From a bacterium (GTDB lineage Bacteria; Hydrogenedentota; Hydrogenedentia; Hydrogenedentiales; SLHB01), in NCBI GenBank assembly GCA_024231375.1, contig JAAEQP010001751.1, positions 1-8,830 of the forward strand: DNA of 8,830 bases, read 5' to 3'. The notes under the pieces are model-generated. The model was not told the origin of the DNA. It saw only the letters and a program-made list of their open reading frames with translations, and did no database searches. The translations under genes and the position numbers were made by a program. Of the stretch, positions 1 to 6,266 are shown in pieces (the stretch's first letter is position 1; every line of letters starts with the position of its first letter).

Positions 1-13
1 CAGGCCTTGACAT
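1..13 (-). CDS. Start of a leftward gene, product unknown (partial)
   Basis: On the minus strand an ATG lies at 13-11 and reads M-S-R-P before the window ends. It is preceded by a strong ribosome binding site: GGAGGT on the minus strand (complement of ACCTCC at 21-26), seven bases from the ATG. A minus-strand promoter and two palindromes lie just upstream. Four codons say nothing about function. A palindromic operator over the start of transcription is common for self-repressing regulators of the TetR or MarR type, but that is inference. The call rests on spacing and ribosome binding site quality alone. Confidence 0.42.
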
Positions 14-30
14 ATCGGCCACCTCCGGGT

Positions 31-60
31 TACTAATTTCTTAGTCCTAATTCGTTAGTA
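31..60. promoter_or_regulatory. Tandem palindromic operator, CTAA-N4-TTAG twice
   Basis: Two 12-bp palindromes of the same form sit 14 bp apart: CTAATTTCTTAG at 33-44 and CTAATTCGTTAG at 47-58. The whole block is also symmetric about 45/46, with TACTAA at 31-36 mirrored by TTAGTA at 55-60. It lies between the minus-strand -10 (62-67) and the minus-strand ribosome binding site (21-26), where a repressor would block transcription. It resembles sites of dimeric HTH repressors; the binding protein is not in the window. Confidence 0.5.
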
Positions 61-61
61 G

Positions 62-88
62 ATTACACCCCGGGAGCGGTTCTGTCAA
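62..88 (-). promoter_or_regulatory. Sigma-70-like promoter reading left
   Basis: On the minus strand a consensus TTGACA (88-83) is followed after 15 bases by TGTAAT (67-62), five of six matches to TATAAT. A TAATCT with a 17-base spacer is the alternative -10. Transcription would begin near 55, inside the tandem palindromes, and reach the ATG at 13. The short spacer of the best -10 lowers confidence. Confidence 0.42.
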
Positions 89-89
89 G

Positions 90-260
90 GGGAAAATCGG
101 ACCCTTCTGAACAGGGCCTTCGCAACCAGGCATGGACGGCGCCTCCTTCCGTCTTTGCGGGCTGTGTGTGGCTGCCTCCGGCCACACAGGGACATGCACA
201 TACAGGATAGACGGGATTCGGGGCCCGTGTATTCATACACAGGTCAGGTGACCGTCCCGT
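90..260. other. Intergenic stretch with small palindromes, no gene seen
   Basis: No convincing coding frame is seen here. Visible structure: an 8-bp stem TGTGTGGC/GCCACACA (165-172 with 181-188, 8-base loop, no T-tract); a palindrome GTGTATTCATACAC at 227-240; and GGTCAGGTGACC at 242-253. Any of these could bind a regulator of the divergent genes on either side, but nothing ties them to a known factor. Confidence 0.4.
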
Positions 261-267
261 GACGGCC
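242..267 (+). repeat. Imperfect direct repeat, copy 1
   Basis: This 26-base segment matches 376-401 at 21 of 26 positions. The core TGACCGTCCCGTGACGGCC (249-267) differs from copy 2 at two positions only. Both copies begin with a GTCA-NN-TGAC palindrome. The last seven bases overlap the first REP-like hairpin. The pair flanks the REP-like unit, so both may be parts of one repetitive element. Confidence 0.45.
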
Positions 268-290
268 GCGACAGAGCGCGGCCCTACCGC
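261..290 (-). repeat. REP-like hairpin, left copy
   Basis: Read on the minus strand this is GCG, then GTAG (287-284), then a perfect 7-bp stem GGCCGCG/CGCGGCC (283-277 with 270-264 on the + strand numbering) around a 6-base loop. A foot tetranucleotide GTAG followed by a palindrome is the known design of bacterial REP sequences mobilised by RAYT transposases. The reverse complement of 336-365 matches it at 25 of 30 positions, and the stem differences compensate each other. No RAYT gene is in the window. Confidence 0.6.
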
Positions 291-335
291 AGTGCCGCTC
301 AATAGTCGTGGTGACCGTAGAGAAGGCGTGGCAAC

Positions 336-365
336 GCGGTAGGGCCGACCTCCGTGTCGGCCGTC
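336..365 (+). repeat. REP-like hairpin, right copy (inverted)
   Basis: On the plus strand GCG and GTAG (339-342) precede a perfect 7-bp stem GGCCGAC/GTCGGCC (343-349 with 356-362) and the 6-base loop CTCCGT. It is inverted relative to the copy at 261-290, with GTAG feet facing each other across 45 bases (291-335), the layout of a BIME. Where this stem has GAC/GTC, the other has GCG/CGC, so pairing is kept while sequence changes. Confidence 0.6.
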
Positions 366-375
366 TTCACACGCA

Positions 376-401
376 TGTCAAATGACCGTCCTGTCACGGC
401 C
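376..401 (+). repeat. Imperfect direct repeat, copy 2
   Basis: Partner of 242-267. The core here is TGACCGTCCTGTCACGGCC (383-401), against TGACCGTCCCGTGACGGCC in copy 1. It lies between the right REP-like hairpin and the kinase promoter. A shorter GTGACCGT also occurs at 311-318 between the hairpins. Confidence 0.4.
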
Positions 402-428
402 TTCTCCAAGACGGTCTCCGGGCAGAAT

Positions 429-457
429 TTGCCTTCGCTGCGGGTTATGTCTTTAAT
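429..457 (+). promoter_or_regulatory. Candidate sigma-70 promoter of the kinase gene
   Basis: TTGCCT (429-434, four of six to TTGACA) is followed after 17 bases by TTTAAT (452-457, five of six to TATAAT). Transcription would start near 464, giving an untranslated leader of about 22 bases before the ATG at 487. It is the best-spaced pair in the last 100 bases before the gene. It would drive kinase and regulator together, as they overlap. Confidence 0.42.
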
Positions 458-486
458 GGTGATGTAGCCGTCATGGGGGCGAAGGC

Positions 487-3400
487 ATGGGTAGCGGTCA
501 GCCGCACAGAGAGACGGGTGTGAATCGGTCGCCGGTTCGGTGGTACGGACCGGCGTTGCCGTGGGCTGGGCTTGCAGTACTGGTGGCCTCTCTTGTGGCG
601 ATGGATGTGGTGTTGTGGCGCTTGGCGGCGCGGGCGGGGGATGCAGGGGGAACGGCTTTCTACACGACGGCGCCCGTCGTCGCACTCACTGTGGGCATCG
701 CGAGCGCGCTGGCGCTGGGGTGGATGGTGTGGGCGCTGCGTAGGGAGAACACGCGGCTGCGCGCCGCGGAGCACGCGCTAAAGGAGACGAAGGACCGAGA
801 CCGCATCATCTCGGATCTGATCACGGATTACGCGTACTCGCAGGCTGTCACTCCGGAGGGCACGTTCGCGCGTGAGTGGGAGGCGGGCAGTTTCGAGCGG
901 CTGACGGGATACACTGTGGACGAAGCCTGGGCGCTGGCGGATTGGCGTGTCCTGATCCACCCCGAGGATGTGAGCATAGTTGAGGGGCGGGCGGCACGCC
1001 TGATTGAGGGCATGACCGAGGCCGTCGAATATCGGACGATCACGAAGGAGGGCACGATCCGCTGGCTTCGGGACCGCGCGACGCCGATCTGGGCCGACGA
1101 CCGTTCGCGCGTCGTTCGGGTGCTCGGAGCGACGCAGGACATTACGGCGCAGAAAGAGGCTGAGGAACGGTTGCGCGAGAGCCGCGACCTGCTGGAAGAG
1201 CGGGTCTGGGAACGGACAAGCGAGTTGGCGGCGGCCAACGTGGAACTGCGGCGCGAAGTGCTGGAGCGCGCGCGGGTTCAGGACGCGCTGGACTCGTCGG
1301 GCCGCTTTCTGCAGATGGTCGTCGACGGGATCCCCGAGGCACTGCTCGTGATCGACACGGAGTACCGAATCGTGATGGCGAACCGCGCGGCTCGGGATCT
1401 GTCCGGCGTCATCGACCTGCAGGAGGGATCGCTGAGTTGCTACGACCTGTTGCACCGTCAATGTGAAGCCTGCGGTGGCCAGGACCATCGCTGTCCGTTG
1501 CAGGAGGTGCTGGCCACGGGCCAAGCCGTGCGCGTGACGCATCGGCATTTCGGCAGAGACGGCCGCGAGATGCTGATGGAGATCGCGGCGGCGCCCATCT
1601 TCAACGAGGACGGCACCATCGGCCGCATTGTGGAAACCTCGCGGGAAGTGACGGAGCGCGTGTATGCGGAGCAGCGGTTGCGGACCAGCGAAGAGCGTCT
1701 CCGTCTGGCATTGGAGGGCACGAGCGACGGGCTGTGGGACTGGAATCTCGAGACGGGCGCCGTGTATTTCAGCCCCCGATACTACACGATGCTCGGGTAC
1801 GAGCCGGACGAGTTTCCCTCATCGTACGAGGCGTGGCGCGATCTGCTACATCCTGATGATGTGGACCCCGCGGAACGGGCGATGCGCGCGCATATGGCCA
1901 GTCAGCGTGATGCCTACGAGATCCCCTTCCGCATGAGGGGGAAGGACGGCGCGTGGCATTGGATCCTCGGTCGGGGCAAGGTCGTGGAGCGGGACGCGGG
2001 AGGCCGGGCCATCCGAATGGCCGGCACGCACACGGACATCAGCCTGTCGAAAGCGGCTGAAGAGGCCATTCGCGAATCGGAGCGGCGGTACCGGGAGTTG
2101 TTCGAGGAAAGCCGGGACGGCTTGATGGTGGTGTCGCCCGATGGTCTCATTCTGAGTGCAAACGCGAGCCTTCGGGAGATGCTGGGGTACACGGTCGAGG
2201 AACTGGCCGCGAAGCACACCCGGGACATCACCCCGGAAGAGTGGGTGGCCTACGAGCAAGAACACGTGGCCGCGGAATTGGACCGGCAGGGCTTCTCGAG
2301 TCTGTACGAGAAGGAACTGATCTGCAAAGACGGGACCCGGTTGACGGCCGAAACACGGACGTATCTCCATCGCGGCCCGGACGGCACGCCCCGCGGGACC
2401 TGGGCCTTCGTGCGGGACGTTACCGAGCAGAAACGCGCACGCGAGCGCGTCTCCCTGCTGTCGTCCGCGCTGGAACAGAGCGCCGAAGGCGTGGCCGTGA
2501 TCGACATGAAGGGGCGGATCCTATTCGTCAACGGTGCGTTCGCGGCGGCCCACGGCTATTGCCCGGAGGAACTCGACGCAGAGAGCGTATCGGCGTTCCA
2601 CACACCGGAGCAGATGCCGGAGGTGAAGGCCGCGAACCGGCAAATCCTGGAGACGGGCGCGTTCAGCGGTGAGGTCTGGCACGCCACGCGTAGTGGGCGC
2701 CCCTTCCCGACGTGGATGACGAACACCCTGTTGCACGGGCCCGACGGCGCCCCCATGGGCATCGTGGGCACCATCCGAGACATCACGGACGAGAAACGCA
2801 ACGAGGAGGTCTTGCGCACCAGCGAGGAGCACTTCCGATCGCTCATCGAGAACGCGGTGGATATGATAGCTGTGCTAACGCGGGATGGCCGCGTCACATA
2901 CGAGAGTCCATCGGTGGAACGGACACTGGGAGGCAGCCGGGGCCTGGGCGATGAATGGATGGCCTTCGACTTGATCCATCCGGATGATCTGGCGGCCATC
3001 GAGCGCACCGTGAGGGCGATTCTGGCGCGTCCGGGCACGCCGCAGGCAGTGGAGTTCCGGTTCAAGCATGCGAACGGCACGTGGCGCGTCCTGGAAGGTG
3101 TCGGAACGGCCATGCCGGACGATTCGGGCGAACCGCGCATCATCGTAAACGCGCGGGACATCACCGAGCGCAAGAACACCGAGGAACAGCTGATCCAGGC
3201 GAGCAAGATGGCTTCGCTGGGCGTCCTGGTGTCCGGCGTAGCGCACGAGATAAACAACCCGAATTTCGCAGTCATGGCGAATCTGGGCTTGCTACGGCGG
3301 GTGTGGGACGGCGCGCGAGGCATCCTCGACCGATATCACCAGGAAGAGGGCGATTTCCGGCTTGCCGGCACGAAGTACTCGCAGTTGCGCGACGACGTGC

Positions 3401-3984
3401 CCGTCATGTTCGACGATGCGGTGAACGGTTCGACCCGAATCAAGCGTATCGTGCAGGAATTGCGAGACTTCGCACGGCAACGGCCCACGGACCTCACGGA
3501 ATGGGTCGATGTGAATTCGGTGGTGGCGGCGGCCACGGTGCTCATGGCCAACATGATCTCAAAGTCCACCGGCAATTTCTCGGTGGAGTACGCGCCGGAT
3601 CTTCCGAAGGTGCGCGGCGACTCGCAGCGCCTGGAGCAGGTCGTGATCAATCTGGTGCAGAATGCGTGTCAGGCGCTACGGTCGGAGGAGGAAGCGCTCA
3701 CCGTACGGACCTTCGAGGACGTGGCGCAGGCAACGGTTCTCGTGGAAGTGGCGGACCACGGGCGAGGGATGGCCGGCGATGTGCTTCCGAACATCACCGA
3801 CCCCTTCTTCACGACGCGGCGGCACGTGGGGGGGACGGGGCTGGGGTTGTCGGTGTCGGCGCGGATTGTCGAAGAACACCGCGGAACCCTGACCTTCGAA
3901 TCGTCGGACGGATCGGGCACGGTGGCGCGTGTTTCGCTGCCGTTCGGGGAGCCAGACAGGGGTGACGGAAAGGAGCAAACATGA
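487..3984 (+). CDS. Membrane-anchored multi-PAS sensor histidine kinase
   Basis: A 1165-residue sensor kinase. Two membrane segments lie near residues 25-46 and 60-83 with only a short loop between, so there is no external sensor domain and sensing is probably cytoplasmic. Six PAS domains follow at roughly 107-223, 274-392, 404-523, 533-649, 655-771 and 780-897, several with clear PAC ends such as GATQDIT, GTIRDIT and NARDIT. A helical linker (about 223-270) separates PAS1 and PAS2. PAS2 contains four cysteines (C318, C326, C329, C336). The HisKA H-box has His920 in VAHEINNP. The ATPase domain has N-box N1055/N1059, G1 DHGRGM (1090-1095), PFF at 1106-1108 and G2 GTGLGL (1116-1121), so it looks active. 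There is no receiver domain. ATG 487 follows GGGGG at 475-479; GTG 520 is a weaker alternative start. The stop overlaps the regulator start (ATGA), which makes that regulator its likely partner. The ligand is unknown. Confidence 0.95.
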   Translation: MGSGQPHRETGVNRSPVRWYGPALPWAGLAVLVASLVAMDVVLWRLAARAGDAGGTAFYTTAPVVALTVGIASALALGWMVWALRRENTRLRAAEHALKETKDRDRIISDLITDYAYSQAVTPEGTFAREWEAGSFERLTGYTVDEAWALADWRVLIHPEDVSIVEGRAARLIEGMTEAVEYRTITKEGTIRWLRDRATPIWADDRSRVVRVLGATQDITAQKEAEERLRESRDLLEERVWERTSELAAANVELRREVLERARVQDALDSSGRFLQMVVDGIPEALLVIDTEYRIVMANRAARDLSGVIDLQEGSLSCYDLLHRQCEACGGQDHRCPLQEVLATGQAVRVTHRHFGRDGREMLMEIAAAPIFNEDGTIGRIVETSREVTERVYAEQRLRTSEERLRLALEGTSDGLWDWNLETGAVYFSPRYYTMLGYEPDEFPSSYEAWRDLLHPDDVDPAERAMRAHMASQRDAYEIPFRMRGKDGAWHWILGRGKVVERDAGGRAIRMAGTHTDISLSKAAEEAIRESERRYRELFEESRDGLMVVSPDGLILSANASLREMLGYTVEELAAKHTRDITPEEWVAYEQEHVAAELDRQGFSSLYEKELICKDGTRLTAETRTYLHRGPDGTPRGTWAFVRDVTEQKRARERVSLLSSALEQSAEGVAVIDMKGRILFVNGAFAAAHGYCPEELDAESVSAFHTPEQMPEVKAANRQILETGAFSGEVWHATRSGRPFPTWMTNTLLHGPDGAPMGIVGTIRDITDEKRNEEVLRTSEEHFRSLIENAVDMIAVLTRDGRVTYESPSVERTLGGSRGLGDEWMAFDLIHPDDLAAIERTVRAILARPGTPQAVEFRFKHANGTWRVLEGVGTAMPDDSGEPRIIVNARDITERKNTEEQLIQASKMASLGVLVSGVAHEINNPNFAVMANLGLLRRVWDGARGILDRYHQEEGDFRLAGTKYSQLRDDVPVMFDDAVNGSTRIKRIVQELRDFARQRPTDLTEWVDVNSVVAAATVLMANMISKSTGNFSVEYAPDLPKVRGDSQRLEQVVINLVQNACQALRSEEEALTVRTFEDVAQATVLVEVADHGRGMAGDVLPNITDPFFTTRRHVGGTGLGLSVSARIVEEHRGTLTFESSDGSGTVARVSLPFGEPDRGDGKEQT

Positions 3985-5399
3985 TCGATGCGTCAGTCTA
4001 TCCCGCGCATCCGGTGTTGATTGTGGACGACGAGGCGCAGGCAGTCCAGACGATCGTGGTGGTTCTGCGGGCGAACGGGATTACCAACGTGACGCGATGC
4101 ATGGACAGCCGCGAGGTGATGGGGCTGTTGGCCGCGGAGGAGCACGCGGTCGTGCTGCTGGATCTCACCATGCCCCACGTGTCGGGGGAGACCCTCCTCC
4201 CCCGGATTGCCGAGGAGTATCCCCGCGTACCCGTGATCGTAGTGACGGGCATGAACGACGTGGACACAGCGGTGCGTTGTATGTCGCAAGGCGCGTTCGA
4301 CTACATGGTGAAGCCCGTCGAAGAGCAGCGGCTGACGTCCGGCGTGCGGCGCGCGATCGAAATGCGGTCGCTGGAATCGGACTACACCGAGTTGAAGAAC
4401 CGTATGCTGACCGGCCGCCTGGAACAACCCGAGGCCTTCGCCGACATCCTGACCGGCAGCCCCAAGATGCTGTCGGTGTTTCGCTATGCCGAGACCGTGG
4501 CGCGAAGCACGCGCCCCGTGCTGATTTCGGGCGAAACCGGGGTGGGCAAGGAACTCCTTGCCCGCGCCGTGCATGGAGTCAGCGGTCTGCAAGGGCCCTT
4601 CATGCCGGTCAACGCCGCGGGCCTCGACGACACCATGTTCTCGGACGCCTTGTTCGGGCACGTGCGCGGCGCGTTCACCGGGGCGGACGTCTCCAGACCC
4701 GGGATTCTCGAACGGGCCCGCGGCGGAACGGTGTTCCTGGACGAAATCGGCGACCTGCGGATGGAGTCCCAGGTGAAGCTTCTGCGTCTGTTGCAGGAAC
4801 GAGAGTACTTGCCCCTGGGGGCGGACGCACCCAAGGAGTCGGAAGCGCGGATCGTGTTGGCCACGCACCGGGATCTCGAGCGGCTCGTCGAGGAAGGCCG
4901 GTTCCGCAAAGATCTCTATTACCGCCTTCAGGTGCATCGGATTCACATCCCGCCCCTTCGCGACCGGCTCGAGGACGTGCCCCTTCTTCTTGACCATTTC
5001 CTGGGCAAGGCCGCGGAGGCCCTCGGGAAGCCCCGGCTCGCGCCTCCCAGTTCCCTGCTTCCCCTCTTGCGGTCCTATGGGTTCCCCGGAAACGTGCGTG
5101 AGCTGGAGGCCATCGTGTTCGATGCGGCGGCCCGCGCTGAAGGCGGGGTCTTGGCGCTGGAGGCCCTGCGCGAGCAGATGGAGGGCCGCGGAGTTCAGGA
5201 GCCCGTGCTGGCGGAAGCCGGTGGCAGTGTCCCGTTCGCGATGCAGCCGGGAGCGTTCCCGACGATCAAGGAAGCTACGGAGTACTTGGTGCAGGAGGCC
5301 CTGGATCGGTCAAGCGGGAACCAGACCATCGCCTCTCAGCTGCTGGGGATCACGCCTTCGGCGCTCAACAAGCGGCTCAAACGGGCTCAAGGTAGGTAG
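3981..5399 (+). CDS. Sigma-54-dependent response regulator, NtrC/DctD family
   Basis: A 472-residue NtrC-type enhancer-binding protein. The receiver domain (about 10-125) has the acidic pair D16/D17, phosphate acceptor D61 in VLLDLTMP, T89 and K111. The AAA+ domain (about 155-385) has Walker A GETGVGK (184-190), the sigma-54 contact loop GAFTGA (230-235), Walker B FLDEIGD (252-258), arginines R309 and R315 in FRKDLYYRL, and GFPGNVREL (367-375). The sensor I segment reads ATHRDL where ATNRDL is usual. A Fis-type helix-turn-helix closes the protein (about 430-470: SGNQTIASQLLGITPSALNK). All parts needed to act on sigma-54 RNA polymerase are present. The start is set by GGAG at 3972-3975, five bases before the ATG, and by the four-base overlap with the kinase, which suggests translational coupling. 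A sigma-54 promoter sits 200 bp after its stop, so the downstream genes are the obvious targets. Confidence 0.96.
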   Translation: MIDASVYPAHPVLIVDDEAQAVQTIVVVLRANGITNVTRCMDSREVMGLLAAEEHAVVLLDLTMPHVSGETLLPRIAEEYPRVPVIVVTGMNDVDTAVRCMSQGAFDYMVKPVEEQRLTSGVRRAIEMRSLESDYTELKNRMLTGRLEQPEAFADILTGSPKMLSVFRYAETVARSTRPVLISGETGVGKELLARAVHGVSGLQGPFMPVNAAGLDDTMFSDALFGHVRGAFTGADVSRPGILERARGGTVFLDEIGDLRMESQVKLLRLLQEREYLPLGADAPKESEARIVLATHRDLERLVEEGRFRKDLYYRLQVHRIHIPPLRDRLEDVPLLLDHFLGKAAEALGKPRLAPPSSLLPLLRSYGFPGNVRELEAIVFDAAARAEGGVLALEALREQMEGRGVQEPVLAEAGGSVPFAMQPGAFPTIKEATEYLVQEALDRSSGNQTIASQLLGITPSALNKRLKRAQGR

Positions 5400-5435
5400 A
5401 TTTTATTGATTTGAGCGGTTGAGTTTTGTCAAGGT

Positions 5436-5451
5436 CGTGACGTTCGTCACG
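5436..5451. promoter_or_regulatory. Palindrome CGTGACG-TT-CGTCACG
   Basis: A perfect 7-bp inverted repeat with a 2-base centre, 37 bases after the regulator stop. As RNA it could form a short hairpin ending the first operon, but no T-tract follows, so a simple terminator is doubtful. It lies about 180 bp upstream of the predicted sigma-54 start and could instead be an outer regulator site. Confidence 0.4.
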
Positions 5452-5472
5452 CCATCCCATAATGCGCTGTAG

Positions 5473-5486
5473 TGTAATGTGTTACA
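5473..5486. promoter_or_regulatory. Palindrome TGTAA-TGTG-TTACA (candidate enhancer site)
   Basis: A perfect 5-bp inverted repeat around four bases, centred about 147 bp upstream of the predicted sigma-54 transcription start. That is within the usual 80-150 bp range for NtrC-family binding sites. The sequence differs from the palindrome at 5514-5528, so they may not bind the same protein. Confidence 0.38.
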
Positions 5487-5513
5487 ACTCTTCCTTCCCC
5501 TTCCGGTTGACAT

Positions 5514-5528
5514 CTCTCACAGTGAGAG
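5514..5528. promoter_or_regulatory. Palindrome CTCTCAC-A-GTGAGAG (candidate enhancer site)
   Basis: A perfect 7-bp inverted repeat with a single central base. Its centre is about 106 bp upstream of the predicted sigma-54 start, the typical place for an upstream activating sequence bound by a Fis-type HTH dimer. The regulator gene ends about 115 bp before it. This is the strongest candidate site for that regulator, by symmetry and distance only. Confidence 0.45.
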
Positions 5529-5600
5529 CTCTGCCTGCCACTCCTTGCCAAATAGCGTGAAGTTGCTAACATATAGCCACTTATGGTCGTAGCGTCTCCT

Positions 5601-5616
5601 TGGCACGGGGTATGCA
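5601..5616 (+). promoter_or_regulatory. Sigma-54 (-24/-12) promoter
   Basis: TGGCACG (5601-5607), four bases, then ATGCA (5612-5616). The family consensus is TGGCACR-N4-TTGCW, so only one defined base differs, and the GG/GC spacing is exact. Transcription would begin near 5627. The HATPase start with a strong ribosome binding site lies 60 bases on. A regulator with intact GAFTGA is encoded directly upstream, and palindromes lie at enhancer distance. A weaker sigma-70-like pair (TTGCCA 5545-5550, TAACAT 5567-5572, 16-base spacer) is an alternative. Confidence 0.75.
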
Positions 5617-5672
5617 GGATATGTGGCTGTCGTCCCTGGAGGCGAAGCAAGTTGAGCGAGACCGAAACAGGC

Positions 5673-5678
5673 AGGAGG
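5673..5678 (+). promoter_or_regulatory. Ribosome binding site AGGAGG that sets the HATPase start
   Basis: AGGAGG lies eight bases before an in-frame TTG at 5687. The earlier in-frame starts (TTG 5600, ATG 5612) fall inside the sigma-54 promoter, and ATG 5621 lies before the expected transcript start and has no usable site, so this one decides the start. Confidence 0.7.
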
Positions 5679-5686
5679 ATAGGCTG

Positions 5687-6208
5687 TTGTACTTCCGGAT
5701 TTGCCAGGAAGCAGACCGAATCCGATTCGAGATCTCCTCCGAGAAGCGGGCGATCGAGTTGGCCCACGAGACGTGCCTCGGGTTTCTCACGGATCACGGG
5801 GCCCGGAACGCGGTCCCGGTGTACGTCGTGCTGGACGAATTGCTGAAGAATGCGATGAAACATGGCAACGGCTGCGACCCGGGCAGGCACATTCAGTGCA
5901 GCCTTTCGGCGGTCAGCGGCGGCCTTTTCGAACTGTCGGTGTCGGACGAGGGCGCCGGGTTCGCGTATGAAGAGTTGGATACCACCTTGCCGGACGACCC
6001 GCGAACCGTGACCCGGCGCGGACTGATCGTGGCAAGGGCTTTGTCGGAGTCTCTGGAATTCTCGGACGGGGGACGATGCGTAACGGCCAAGATCCCCGTG
6101 ACCGAGAGTACCGCGAGCGACGGCGCGAATGGTAGTGCGCTGGGCGGCCTGTGGGGCCCGGCAATGAACGGCGAAGAACAGGCGCGACGGAACGGGACGG
6201 TTTGCTAG
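5687..6208 (+). CDS. RsbW/SpoIIAB-like HATPase, possible anti-sigma or switch kinase
   Basis: A 173-residue stand-alone GHKL ATPase from TTG 5687; the open frame reaches back to 5600, but those codons overlap the sigma-54 promoter. The N-box reads [14 protein letters not shown] (48-61), with E51, N55 and the HGN typical of the HATPase_c_2 family. The G1 box SDEGAGF (86-92) has D87, and a G2-like [10 protein letters not shown] lies at 110-119. No H-box, transmembrane segment or sensor domain is present. The last 33 residues are rich in Gly, Ala, Asn and Ser and look disordered. Relatives bind or phosphorylate STAS-domain anti-anti-sigma proteins and hold sigma factors; no STAS protein or sigma factor is in the window, so the partner is unknown. 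It is probably co-transcribed with the chemoreceptor 58 bp downstream, so a link to chemosensory output is possible but unproven. Confidence 0.82.
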   Translation: MYFRICQEADRIRFEISSEKRAIELAHETCLGFLTDHGARNAVPVYVVLDELLKNAMKHGNGCDPGRHIQCSLSAVSGGLFELSVSDEGAGFAYEELDTTLPDDPRTVTRRGLIVARALSESLEFSDGGRCVTAKIPVTESTASDGANGSALGGLWGPAMNGEEQARRNGTVC

Positions 6209-6253
6209 ACGCCGTGACGTCCTTACAGCAGGAAACTTGTGGCTTCAATGCCC

Positions 6254-6260
6254 AAGGGAG
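6254..6260 (+). promoter_or_regulatory. Ribosome binding site AAGGGAG that sets the chemoreceptor start
   Basis: AAGGGAG lies six bases before ATG 6267. An in-frame TTG at 6237 would add ten residues (with W, C, P, R and E) before the membrane segment and has no comparable site, so ATG 6267 is preferred. Confidence 0.75.
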
Positions 6261-6266
6261 AGAACA

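Noticed and set aside
7..35. TTGACA at 7-12 as a rightward promoter
   Set aside because: No acceptable -10 at 16-18 bases (best TACTAA), and it overlaps the leftward start codon; probably chance.
165..188. Hairpin TGTGTGGC/GCCACACA as an intrinsic terminator
   Set aside because: No T-tract on either side in the needed position and no gene ends nearby.
422..433. GGCAG...TTTGCC before the kinase as a sigma-54 promoter
   Set aside because: The GG to GC spacing is eight or nine bases instead of ten.
2556..3323. Long minus-strand open frame (255 codons) opposite the kinase
   Set aside because: Arg/Ser/Pro-rich translation with no domain, lying opposite PAS5-PAS6 and the H-box; a by-product of high GC.
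3929..4993. Plus-strand open frame of 354 codons overlapping the regulator
   Set aside because: Out of frame with the complete REC-AAA+ protein; Arg/Gly-rich with no domain.
5600..5686. Upstream extension of the HATPase gene from TTG 5600, ATG 5612 or ATG 5621
   Set aside because: The first two overlap the sigma-54 promoter, all precede the expected transcript start, and none has a good ribosome binding site; TTG 5687 has AGGAGG at eight bases.
6237..6266. TTG 6237 as chemoreceptor start
   Set aside because: ATG 6267 has AAGGGAG at six bases and gives a normal chemoreceptor N-terminus (short leader, then TM1).
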